A DNA stretch of 64,000 nucleotides from Chitinivibrionales bacterium (GTDB taxonomy: Bacteria; Fibrobacterota; Chitinivibrionia; Chitinivibrionales; WJKA01), in assembly GCA_014728215.1 (NCBI GenBank), contig WJLZ01000200.1:1-64000 (forward strand), read 5' to 3'. Below, piece by piece: positions 27,201 through 34,532 of the stretch (position 1 is the first letter of the stretch; each line of letters begins with the position of its first letter). The notes under the pieces are model-generated. The model was given only the letters and a program-made list of their open reading frames with translations. It did not search any database and was not told where the DNA came from. The position numbers and the translations under genes are program-made.

Positions 27201-28696
27201 TTTTTGTAGTTTTTGTTTTTATGCTCATAAAATCCGATTGTCCGGGCAATTTTCTGATCATCGGATTTTTTCGCTATATACTTTTTGAATGCATCAATAG
27301 CATCCTTCTCTTTTTTCAGTTTCATATTTATCCGACCGAGGGCTTTATACTCCGATACTGCCTTGGTATTGAGCATGACCACCTGTTCGTACGTAACCAC
27401 TGCATTTTTCAGATCGCCGCTCCGGTCCTGACATTCTGCAAGCGAAGTGAGTACTTTGATGTTTTTCCCATCGGTTTTCAATGCATTCTGATACATTTCG
27501 ATTGCCTGGGCGTCTTTTTTATTTTTCTTATATATATTACCAAGTGCCGTGTACATCCCGGCATCGGCTTCACCCACTTCGATGGCTTTGGTGATAACCT
27601 TCACCGCTTCCTTTTCCAATTTTTTATCAAGCACAATGTCTGCATAGCGTTTATAGAACCCCTTTAGCTTTGGGTCCAGCTCCACCGCCTTACGATATGC
27701 AACAAGCGCATCATCCATTTCTTTCTGTTCGTATAACAAATTACCCAATGCTTTGTATGATTCGGCATGGCTGGAATCGAGCACCAGATAGTTTTTTAAA
27801 TAGAGTGTGGCATCCTTTTGTTTACCCTTTTTGCGGGTTATTTCATAGAGATGTTTAAAAACTTTCGGATCTTTGGGGGTAAGAATCGCCAGTTCTTTAA
27901 GAAGTGTATAGGCGGTTTCGATATCCTTGTTTGCCAGAGCATATTCCGACATCCGCTGGCGGGACTTTACGTCCTTTTTATCGAGCTTGATTATCTGGGG
28001 ATCGACTTTCGAGAGTTTTTCTCTTTCGTCCAGTTCTACATAACATTGAGCCAACTGCTTCCAATATTTAATTGCTTTGGGTTTTTTCTTAACAATTGAT
28101 TCGAGTTGCACTGCAGCTGATTTGTGGTTCTTGTTTTTCAGATAAATATCTGCGAGTATCAAGCGTGACTTGAGGAGATTTTTATCCAGAGAAACCGCCG
28201 ATTCGGCAGCATCCTGAGCCTTGTCCCATTGCTTGAGCTGAGCGGCACAAACAGCAATTCCCTCGGCAGCTTCGGCATTCCGCTCGAGGAGATAGCTCTT
28301 TTGATATTGTTTCATTGCTTCTTCATACTTTTTCTTATCGAAATTGATATGGCCATAAGCAAGATAGACCGCGGGATGGGAAGGATTAGCTTTCTGTGCT
28401 TCTTTATAGCCGGCCAGTGCTTTCTCTTTTTCTCCCAGTTCATTGTAGGCATCGGCAAGTGCTATCCAGATTTCAACCGTTCGTGAAGGAGGTGGAATCT
28501 GTTCTTCCGCATATTTTATTGCATCCTTATATTTGCCATTCTCGATGTAATACTGAAGTGCTTCAGCAAATTTGCCCTCATCAACCAAAGCGTCAAATTT
28601 TTTATCACCGTAGGCAATAACGGATAATCCCAGCAGTACAATAAGGCACCATTGTAACGACCGTACAGACCATGAATGAACAGCATTCGCTTTCAT
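24221..28696 (-). CDS. Giant secreted TPR protein, 1491 aa, with tandem superunits
   Basis: A signal peptide (about 13-30, LQWCLIVLLGLSVIAYG) is followed by about 1460 residues of TPR-like helix pairs. On top of the 34-residue period there is a larger one: residues about 240-793 and 794-1340 are two copies of one superunit, 554 residues apart. Marker pairs: GNLLYEQKEMDDALVAYR/GNLLYELKEFDEALSAYR, VTYEQVVMLN/ITYEQVVMLN, FPKDYRNFLQLG/YPKDHRNFLRLG, ANKRVGAIL/ANKRVGAIL. The protein encoded at 34533-38228 has one copy. TPR solenoids bind proteins; an exported one probably acts in the periplasm or at the outer membrane. AAGGAGG precedes the ATG. It lies 100 nt downstream of rdgB. The function is unknown. 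Confidence 0.88.
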   Translation of the reverse strand: MKANAVHSWSVRSLQWCLIVLLGLSVIAYGDKKFDALVDEGKFAEALQYYIENGKYKDAIKYAEEQIPPPSRTVEIWIALADAYNELGEKEKALAGYKEAQKANPSHPAVYLAYGHINFDKKKYEEAMKQYQKSYLLERNAEAAEGIAVCAAQLKQWDKAQDAAESAVSLDKNLLKSRLILADIYLKNKNHKSAAVQLESIVKKKPKAIKYWKQLAQCYVELDEREKLSKVDPQIIKLDKKDVKSRQRMSEYALANKDIETAYTLLKELAILTPKDPKVFKHLYEITRKKGKQKDATLYLKNYLVLDSSHAESYKALGNLLYEQKEMDDALVAYRKAVELDPKLKGFYKRYADIVLDKKLEKEAVKVITKAIEVGEADAGMYTALGNIYKKNKKDAQAIEMYQNALKTDGKNIKVLTSLAECQDRSGDLKNAVVTYEQVVMLNTKAVSEYKALGRINMKLKKEKDAIDAFKKYIAKKSDDQKIARTIGFYEHKNKNYKNAISFFEMVTDVNLKTKDYLIALGESYYQTKDHKKAVDVFVQAWQAKPTADELKKILMPLGECYEILDQDAKAARAYEAYAKIPGISNADVSYKMASLTEKSDKAKAIEAYKANTMQFPKDYRNFLQLGLIYSQDNEKLPQAQTALKKASALIDTAIVWEKLGEVSGKLKMTDTELSAYSKLLEKEPQHLRANKRVGAILIEKGQVSKAITNLEMVLTMSPKDSETMLLLADAYMKTKRPKEAANVLQKTKKLLPKDVAIRLSLIDALNKTNQTQMVEKERAELAKLDKEIVSKDKKNIESRVRLAEYSMEKKNFNTAYPLYEDLAVLTPKSKEVFKKLYDISSKQNKKKAAVGHLKKYIELGPKNAQAHKSLGNLLYELKEFDEALSAYRSALKYDSSIKGFYKKYADIVLKKKLDDEAVTVITGAIKAKEADAPMYIALGDIYKKQKKYQSAIGMYQEALKTDTKNVKVLTSLAESQAKIGDNSNAIITYEQVVMLNPKAVNEFKELAELQEKIGKQGAAIETYKKYFVKAPKDQKAAKKIGLYEHQKKEFKSAITYLEKVQDAALQDARYLIVLGESYYTTKQYKEAAEAFAKARAKKPSASELKRMLKPLAVCYEKINKPVDAAKTYEAYTKLPGVVDSDAAYKMAYLREASDKAGAVKLYQVNTSKYPKDHRNFLRLGMILAEDKKSLSKAASMLSRTTSLVDTIAEVWFTLGQVYGELKNEGKELSAFKKLLTLDPQNVEANKRVGAILLKKNQTTQALANLETVHAMAPKDVETILLLAEGYMKTNRPTQAIDLLEKAKAIKTKDIEIRMELYKLYKQAGKQEKAGGEMLGLIELTNDNKYRAQYAKDLIERKRYSDAAKYIEEIRNSEPGNIEGLMLLATVQRAENKLVEAIETYKSILFINDKHFPALFERAEVYLQKNDFTRAKKYYEKALGVKPDHALSEFGLAKVAKKEKNKALYTKHLNKAKSLDPKNPVIIKEASIGWK
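24677..26317 (-). repeat. TPR superunit, copy 2 (coding repeat)
   Basis: This encodes residues about 794-1340 of the same protein, beginning at KKNIESRVR. Marker motifs occur 554-555 residues after those of copy 1, for example ANKRVGAIL at 690-698 and 1245-1253. Confidence 0.75.
26318..27979 (-). repeat. TPR superunit, copy 1 (coding repeat)
   Basis: This encodes residues about 240-793 of the 1491-residue TPR protein. It begins at KKDVKSRQR and aligns along its full length, without large gaps, with copy 2 at 24677-26317 and with the copy in the 1231-residue paralogue at 35004-36638. The identity is clear at protein level, but I did not compute a percentage. Confidence 0.75.
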
Positions 28697-28797
28697 GGAT
28701 CCCCTCCTTCAAAGAATTAAAAATGAATAGTAGAAATTATTTGCCTAAATTAAATATACAATATAGGTTAGATAAAAAGAGAAAAGACATCTCTCAT

Positions 28798-29433
28798 TTA
28801 TTTTTTCAGAGATTTAATCAGTTTTTCTTTAAGTTTCGCCAGTGCTTTTCCCCGATGACTGATAGTATTTTTGGTTTCAGCATCCAATTCGGCAAATGTT
28901 TGATCGTATCCAAAGGGGATAAAAAGCGGGTCGTAACCGAATCCTCCATTTCCCCGTGGCTCATATCCGATTTTTCCCTCGCAGGTACCCTGAACCGCGA
29001 TGCTTTTTTCCCAGGACAGGATACAGACAATAACGCATCGAAACCGTGCTGTACGCCGGTCTTCGGGACAGAGTTCCATTTTCTTAAGCAGTTTTTCGTT
29101 ATTTAACCGGTCATCAGCCTTTTCACCGGCATACCGGGCGCTGCGAACACCAGGATCTCCTCCCAGAAAATCGACTTCCAGCCCCGAATCGTCAGCAAGC
29201 GTCATTATCCCTTTTCGGGAAAATACCCATTGGGCTTTCAAAAATGCATTCTCCAAAAAGGTATCCCCTGTCTCCGGTATCTCAGGTTTAGGGTCCCAAT
29301 GATCTCGAAGAGATGTAATTGTAAAGTTACACCCGGCAAGTATCTCTTGTATCTCCTCAACTTTGCCTCTGTTACCCGTAGCAATGAGCAATTCATCTGA
29401 GACTGAATTCCTGGTATCAACCATCTCTTTCAT
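28798..29433 (-). CDS. rdgB: XTP/dITP pyrophosphatase RdgB (Ham1 family)
   Basis: This enzyme removes deaminated purine nucleotides (ITP, dITP, XTP) by cutting them to monophosphates. The 211-residue protein shows the family start IATGNRGKVEEI (about 17-28), FLENAFLKAQ, the catalytic-site LADDSGLEVDFLGG, PGVRSARYAGEK, and the C-terminal GFGYDPLFIP ... TFAEL ... KNTISHRGKAL. It lies 52 nt downstream of leuS, probably in the same transcript. The start could also be an ATG three codons later. Confidence 0.95.
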   Translation of the reverse strand: MKEMVDTRNSVSDELLIATGNRGKVEEIQEILAGCNFTITSLRDHWDPKPEIPETGDTFLENAFLKAQWVFSRKGIMTLADDSGLEVDFLGGDPGVRSARYAGEKADDRLNNEKLLKKMELCPEDRRTARFRCVIVCILSWEKSIAVQGTCEGKIGYEPRGNGGFGYDPLFIPFGYDQTFAELDAETKNTISHRGKALAKLKEKLIKSLKK

Positions 29434-29485
29434 GGGTCGACGGCTTAGCCTTTCTTAGTCAATGATATCAAACCAATTCGATGAG

Positions 29486-31909
29486 TTATTTTGCAACGAT
29501 ATTTACTAATTTATTGGGAACCACGATAACCTTGCGTACGGTTTTACCTTCGATATGCTGCTTAATTTTAGAGTCATTGAGAGCAGACTTTTCGAGTTCC
29601 TGTTTTGATGCATCTGCCGGTGCATTGAATTTCGAACGCAGTTTGCCGTTAACCTGTATAACAATAGTCACGGTATCGACTTTAAGCTTATCCTCTTCCC
29701 ACGACGGCCATTCTTCATAGGCAAGTGTTGAATCATGCCCGAGCTTCTGCCACAATTCTTCGGAAATATGAGGGACAAAAGGTGAAAGAAGCAATACGAA
29801 ACGTTCCATATCCTCTTTCCTGACGGCATCCTGGCGGTTGAGGGTGTGGGAAAGAGTCATCAGCTGAGCAATCGCCGTATTGAATTTCATCGCCTCGATA
29901 TCTTCAGAAACTTTCTTAATTGTCTGATGCAAGAGAGTGGTGACATCATTGTTTTCCGGAGCTTCGGAACTGACTTTACCAATAAGCTCCCATACACGGT
30001 TTATGAAACGGTTCATACCAGTGAGTCCCTGAGTATTCCACGGAATAGGCTGATCGAAAGCCCCCATGAACATTTCATAAAGCCGAAAAGCATCTGCGCC
30101 GTATTTTTCGACCATTTCATCGGGATTGACCACATTTCCACGGGACTTGGACATTTTCTCTCCGTTTTGCCCCAGAATAAGGCCGTGAGAAGTTCGTTTT
30201 TTGTAGGGTTCGGGAGACGGCACGACACCGATATCATAGAGAAATTTATGCCAGAACCGGGAATACAGCAGATGAAGCGTCGTATGTTCCATACCACCAT
30301 TGTACCAGTCGATTGGTATCCAGTATGAGAGATTTTCCGGTGAAGCAAGGGCGGTATCGTTATGGGCGTCGGTAAAGCGCAGGAAATACCAGCTCGATCC
30401 CGCCCATTGGGGCATCGTATCCGTTTCACGCCGGGCCGGCCCATTGCATCGAGGACAGGATACCTCAACCCAGTCTTTAATAAGCGCCAGCGGCGATTCA
30501 CCGGTATCGGTTGTACGGTAACGCTCGACTTCGGGAAGAAGCAACGGAAGCTCCGATTCCGGTAAGGGCACCCATCCACATTGAGGACACTTCACCATGG
30601 GAATAGGCTCCCCCCAATACCGCTGTCTGCTGAACACCCAATCTCGTAAGCGATATTGGACCGATGCTTTCCCATACCCTTCAGATTCAACAATACGGAT
30701 CATTTCTTCAATCGCTTCATGAGGCGGCATCCCGTCAAGAGGACCTGAATTGACCAGTGTACCTTTGTCGATGTCAACAAAAGCTCCCTGCGATACATCA
30801 CCACCGGAGATGACTTCGACAACAGGCAATCCGTATTTTCCGGCGAATTTCCAGTCCCGTTCATCGTGCCCCGGAACAGCCATGATTGCACCGGTGCCAT
30901 AAGAAATGAGCACATAATCGGCAATCCATACAGGAACTTTGTTATGAGTAGCCGGATTGAGTGCGGTAATCCCTTTGAATTCCACCCCGCTTACTTCCTT
31001 AACGACCTCGGTCCGTTCAAAATCCGATTTGTTTGCGGCTTCCTCCACATACTTGCGCACTTCCTCTGCATTTTCGCACACCGGCAGCAATTCGTTGACC
31101 AGCGGATGCTCCGGCGCCAGAACCATATAGGTTACCCCGAAAAGTGTATCGGGACGGGTCGTGAATATGCGCATTGTGCGTTCTTTTTCATCTTTGGAGT
31201 GCACCGGAAAATCCACTTCCGCACCAACAGACCGGCCGATCCAGTTTGTCTGCTGCATTTTTATCTGTTCCAAAAAGTCTACCATTTCCAGATCTGCAAG
31301 AAGCCTCTCCGCATACTCGGTAATTTTAAGCATCCATTGGCTTTTAACTTTCCGTACCACTTCACCGCCACATCGCTCACAAACTCCTCCAACGACCTCT
31401 TCGTTGGCTAACCCGACATTACACGATGTACACCAGTTGATCGGCATTTCGGATTTGTAGGCCAGCCCCTTTTCCCACAGTTTCAAAAATATCCACTGAG
31501 TCCACTTGTAATAATGAGGATCGGTCGTGTCGATCTCGCGGGACCAGTCAAAAGAAAATCCGAGCCGTTTTAATTGAGAACGGAATCGCTGGATATTTTT
31601 TTGCGTTACTTCGCGTGGATGCTGCCCGGTTTTAATGGCAAAATTCTCGGCAGGAAGCCCGAATGCATCCCACCCCATAGGGAAAAGTACATTATATCCC
31701 TGCATCCGCCGTTTTCTCGAAACAACATCAAGGGCAGTATAACTGCGGGGATGGCCTACATGAAGCCCTTCCCCCGATGGATAGGGAAATTCTATAAGAA
31801 CATAATACTTCTTCTTTGACTTATCTTCATCAACATTGAAACATTTCTTTTTTTCCCAGTATTGTTGCCACTTAGGTTCAATACTATGCGGATCATATTC
31901 TTCAATCAA
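29486..31909 (-). CDS. leuS: Leucyl-tRNA synthetase
   Basis: Class I synthetase charging tRNA-Leu. In 807 residues: the HIGH-type motif PYPSGEGLHVGHPRSY at about 42-57, a zinc-like CTSCNVGL ... CERCGGEV segment, the editing domain (FTTRPDTLFGVTY, then GTGAIMAVPGHDERD), WYNGGMEHTTLHLLYSRFWHK, KMSKS in GEKMSKSRGN, and a C-terminal anticodon and LeuRS-specific end. The start codon is TTG at 31909, set by AAGGAGG four to five bases upstream; no closer ATG fits the usual beginning. The length is in the usual bacterial range. Confidence 0.97.
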   Translation of the reverse strand: MIEEYDPHSIEPKWQQYWEKKKCFNVDEDKSKKKYYVLIEFPYPSGEGLHVGHPRSYTALDVVSRKRRMQGYNVLFPMGWDAFGLPAENFAIKTGQHPREVTQKNIQRFRSQLKRLGFSFDWSREIDTTDPHYYKWTQWIFLKLWEKGLAYKSEMPINWCTSCNVGLANEEVVGGVCERCGGEVVRKVKSQWMLKITEYAERLLADLEMVDFLEQIKMQQTNWIGRSVGAEVDFPVHSKDEKERTMRIFTTRPDTLFGVTYMVLAPEHPLVNELLPVCENAEEVRKYVEEAANKSDFERTEVVKEVSGVEFKGITALNPATHNKVPVWIADYVLISYGTGAIMAVPGHDERDWKFAGKYGLPVVEVISGGDVSQGAFVDIDKGTLVNSGPLDGMPPHEAIEEMIRIVESEGYGKASVQYRLRDWVFSRQRYWGEPIPMVKCPQCGWVPLPESELPLLLPEVERYRTTDTGESPLALIKDWVEVSCPRCNGPARRETDTMPQWAGSSWYFLRFTDAHNDTALASPENLSYWIPIDWYNGGMEHTTLHLLYSRFWHKFLYDIGVVPSPEPYKKRTSHGLILGQNGEKMSKSRGNVVNPDEMVEKYGADAFRLYEMFMGAFDQPIPWNTQGLTGMNRFINRVWELIGKVSSEAPENNDVTTLLHQTIKKVSEDIEAMKFNTAIAQLMTLSHTLNRQDAVRKEDMERFVLLLSPFVPHISEELWQKLGHDSTLAYEEWPSWEEDKLKVDTVTIVIQVNGKLRSKFNAPADASKQELEKSALNDSKIKQHIEGKTVRKVIVVPNKLVNIVAK

Positions 31910-31980
31910 ACTGCCTCCTTATATTCCATTTGTCGTTATCGTTAAAATATATTTCTCTATGCCGGTTCTGCACTCCACGG

Positions 31981-32910
31981 TCAAACCGACTCGATACAGA
32001 TGTCTTTCATCAGCCGCTGTACATCCCCTTTATTAATTATTCCGGCTCCTTCATTCAATGCATTGGAGATACCACATGCAACAGCAAGCCTGCATGTCTC
32101 GACGAATGAAAGTTTTCGCTGCATTCCCACCAGAATTCCTGCAACGACCGAATCGCCACAGCCAATAGTATCGACCGGTGTTATGGGAGGAACACTGCAG
32201 AGCAGGCAATTGTTGTCATGAATCGCAATCATGCCGTCGGAACCCAGAGAAATAAAGGCATATCGGATTCCCATATCGCAGAATCGTTTCCCTTTCAATG
32301 CGATATGATGAATTCCCCGGATTTCTTCTCCAAAATATTCTTCGAGTTCTTCATGATTAGGTTTTACGGCATCGGGTCTGGCCAGGAGCCCCCTGCGGAA
32401 GGCATCCCCCCTGGAGTCAAGCAGGCAGAAAACGCTCTTCTTTTTCAACGCCGTAATTACTTTACGATAAGCATCCATATCGTGATCAGGTGGAAGGCTT
32501 CCACAGAGTGCCAGGCGGTTGTCTTTCCGAACTTTTTGCTCGATAAATTTAATAAAAGCGTTCTGGACCTCCGGCGGTGCCGCCGTTCCAAGGCTGTTGA
32601 TATGACTTGTCCTTCCCGCAGCCCTTTCACAAATAGTCGTATTAATTCGTACACTGCCGGGAAAGGTAAAATATTTTGCATCGATATCGCAGTCCTCAAA
32701 ATATTTTTTAAACCGTCCATGATTTTCTTCGGGCTGAAATATCACCACCCCGACATCTTCTCCCAGTTCTTTTATCGCTCGTGCGACATTGATTCCTTTT
32801 CCTGCAGGCCCACGTTTTGATATTGTATCGTTATAGGTATTTCCCACATGGAACTCATCCAGTGAATAAGTGACATCAAGACAGGGATTAAATACCGTGC
32901 AGGTGATCAA
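31981..32910 (-). CDS. PfkB family kinase (1-phosphofructokinase/tagatose-6-P kinase-like)
   Basis: The protein begins like FruK and LacC (ITCTVFNPCLDVTYSLDEF) and has GPAGKGINVARAIKELG (sugar-binding), CGSLPP, KPNHEELEEYFG, and the second PfkB signature as DTIGCGDSVVAGIL with catalytic Asp (usual GAGD is GCGD). It would phosphorylate a sugar phosphate such as fructose 1-phosphate with ATP. I placed the start at TTG 32910, where a purine-rich AAGGGGAAGG lies just upstream and the protein start matches the family; an alternative TTG is at 32937. No PTS or sugar transporter gene is next to it, so the substrate is open. Confidence 0.85.
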   Translation of the reverse strand: MITCTVFNPCLDVTYSLDEFHVGNTYNDTISKRGPAGKGINVARAIKELGEDVGVVIFQPEENHGRFKKYFEDCDIDAKYFTFPGSVRINTTICERAAGRTSHINSLGTAAPPEVQNAFIKFIEQKVRKDNRLALCGSLPPDHDMDAYRKVITALKKKSVFCLLDSRGDAFRRGLLARPDAVKPNHEELEEYFGEEIRGIHHIALKGKRFCDMGIRYAFISLGSDGMIAIHDNNCLLCSVPPITPVDTIGCGDSVVAGILVGMQRKLSFVETCRLAVACGISNALNEGAGIINKGDVQRLMKDICIESV

Positions 32911-33112
32911 AAGAGCCCTTCCCCTTTCATAGCACAATAAAGCAGTTTCATGGCCTTTATCATCATTGCAGTCAGAAAAATTACCGCAATAAATTGAGCA
33001 ACCTTTAATAGTGTGCTGATTTTTTTAAAATTTTTCATGGTGGATATCAGAATGCAAGGCAATAAAATATAATAATGCGACGACAAAGCGTAACCTGAAT
33101 AGGCACCAAAAA

Positions 33113-33136
33113 AAAAGCATTCCGAAGAATGCTTTT
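33113..33136 (-). terminator. Terminator of the sigma/anti-sigma operon
   Basis: A perfect 10-bp stem (AAAAGCATTC/GAATGCTTTT) with a CGAA tetraloop is followed on the minus strand by nine T. It lies 30 nt past the stop of the anti-sigma gene. Confidence 0.85.
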
Positions 33137-33165
33137 AAAATCAGCCAAAACTGTCCGTAGAAGGA

Positions 33166-33735
33166 TTATTGAGCGTTGAGATCAACGGTAGAAACGCCTT
33201 CGCGTTTCATATCACCTAATCTGTCGGAGAAGGGAATAGAATCATCATCGGAATTAATAGAATCGTTGAGCAGAGTATCACGACCATCGGCAAGAAGAAC
33301 CTCTTTTTCCGATGATGTGGTTACCGATTCTGCGGTACGAACCGACGACTCATCTGTTTTTTCATTTGCAAATTGAACGTCCTGGTTGGTATCCTGCATA
33401 ACATATACAAGATATCCCATCCCCAGAAATCCCATGAGCAGGAGACTTGTGGAAATTGCTGCTTTCCTCATGACTGTGGAGAAAACGTTAAATGAAGTCT
33501 TGAGCCGCGGAGGCTTGGAACAGACCCGGAGAATCTCCCGGTCGGTTTCCGGTGAAGGTGACTCACCCAGAATAGATTCGGAGAAAAATTCGCGTTTCTC
33601 CTTTTGATAGGATTTCAGTTCTTGTGAACAGAAGTTGCATTCGCTCAGGTGTTTTTCGAATTCGGATCGTTGCGTACCATCAAGTTCATTTGATGTATAC
33701 AGTAATCCTTCATCTTCCCACTTATTGCACTCCAT
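33166..33735 (-). CDS. Zinc-finger anti-sigma factor, membrane-anchored
   Basis: The 189-residue protein has an N-terminal zinc-binding anti-sigma domain with the HxxxCxxC motif (KHLSECNFC, about residues 28-36), a membrane helix (about 90-112, AISTSLLLMGFLGMGYLVYVM) and an acidic periplasmic tail of about 75 residues. Such proteins hold an ECF sigma factor at the membrane until a signal releases it. The gene overlaps the sigma factor gene by 14 nt, the normal arrangement for a cognate pair. Confidence 0.88.
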   Translation of the reverse strand: MECNKWEDEGLLYTSNELDGTQRSEFEKHLSECNFCSQELKSYQKEKREFFSESILGESPSPETDREILRVCSKPPRLKTSFNVFSTVMRKAAISTSLLLMGFLGMGYLVYVMQDTNQDVQFANEKTDESSVRTAESVTTSSEKEVLLADGRDTLLNDSINSDDDSIPFSDRLGDMKREGVSTVDLNAQ

Positions 33736-34285
33736 GAATACCCCTTTTCTGTAGTTCCTTACGGATATTCTTTAATGCCAGGCGCATACGTCCCAGCGCT
33801 GTGTTTATTGGACAATTCATGATTTCGGCAATATCCTTGAAAGGTACATCTCCAAGCTCACGCAAAAGAAAGACCTCTCGTTGTGAAGCCTCCAGGCACT
33901 GAACAGCTTCGTTTATTTTTTCACGCAACGATCTGTTGGACATGCTCCCTTCGGGAGTCTCGAATTTGCTCCCGATCGATGAAACCGCATCTTCTTCATG
34001 GTCGCTTTCGACTTTTGCATGACGGAAATAATCGATTGTCCGTTTATGCGCTATACCGAAAATCCAACTTAAAAAATTTCTGTTCTTATCAAACTGATTG
34101 ATATTCCTCAATGCAGCAATAAATGTATCCTGCATCAAGTCTTCCGCTTTGTTACGATCTCCGGTCATTCTCATCAGAAATCCGAAAACACGGTGCTTAT
34201 ATTTTTCATATAAACCCGAAAAACCTCTCGGATCACCTTTTTGCCAAAGATCGAACAAATCTTTGTCGTTGTCTGAATTATTCAT
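33722..34285 (-). CDS. ECF-type RNA polymerase sigma factor
   Basis: This 187-residue sigma-70 family protein has region 2 (FGFLMRMTGDRNKAEDLMQDTFIAALRNI, with the typical AEDLMQDTF) at about 34-62, WIFGIAHKRTIDYFRH, and region 4 (SQREVFLLRELGDVPFKDIAEIMNCPINTALGRMRLALKNI) at about 133-173. It directs polymerase to a small set of promoters, probably including its own. No ribosome binding site is visible before the ATG. I could not identify the target promoter motif with confidence. The giant TPR gene lies just upstream on the same strand, separated by a terminator. Confidence 0.92.
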   Translation of the reverse strand: MNNSDNDKDLFDLWQKGDPRGFSGLYEKYKHRVFGFLMRMTGDRNKAEDLMQDTFIAALRNINQFDKNRNFLSWIFGIAHKRTIDYFRHAKVESDHEEDAVSSIGSKFETPEGSMSNRSLREKINEAVQCLEASQREVFLLRELGDVPFKDIAEIMNCPINTALGRMRLALKNIRKELQKRGIHGVQ

Positions 34286-34436
34286 AGTGAATACGACTGG
34301 TCCGTTAGTTTTATTGTGAAATTTTTAGATTTTTCAACCCGGTTTTAAGACAAAAATATAATAAATCGCATTAATGAGATGATTTTACTGCCTATTTAAT
34401 CGATGTTTATGCGTGCTTTTTACTTCAATCAGAAAA

Positions 34437-34461
34437 AAAGGCCCCTCTCTGAAGGGCCTTT
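34437..34461 (-). terminator. Terminator of the 1231-aa TPR gene
   Basis: An 8-bp stem AAAGGCCC/GGGCCTTT with a 9-nt loop is followed on the minus strand by a T run of eight. It lies about 70 nt beyond the stop of the TPR gene and isolates it from the sigma factor gene downstream. Confidence 0.8.
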
Positions 34462-34532
34462 GTGAAGCGTATCGCGTAGAAACGATGATTTGTCGGAAAT
34501 GCGTATGAATACGCAGGAAATACCACTGTATG

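Noticed and set aside
34286-34384. A possible self-controlled ECF promoter upstream of the sigma factor gene
   Set aside because: AAC- and CGT-like blocks exist, but their spacing does not fit the usual 16-17 nt, so no site is claimed.
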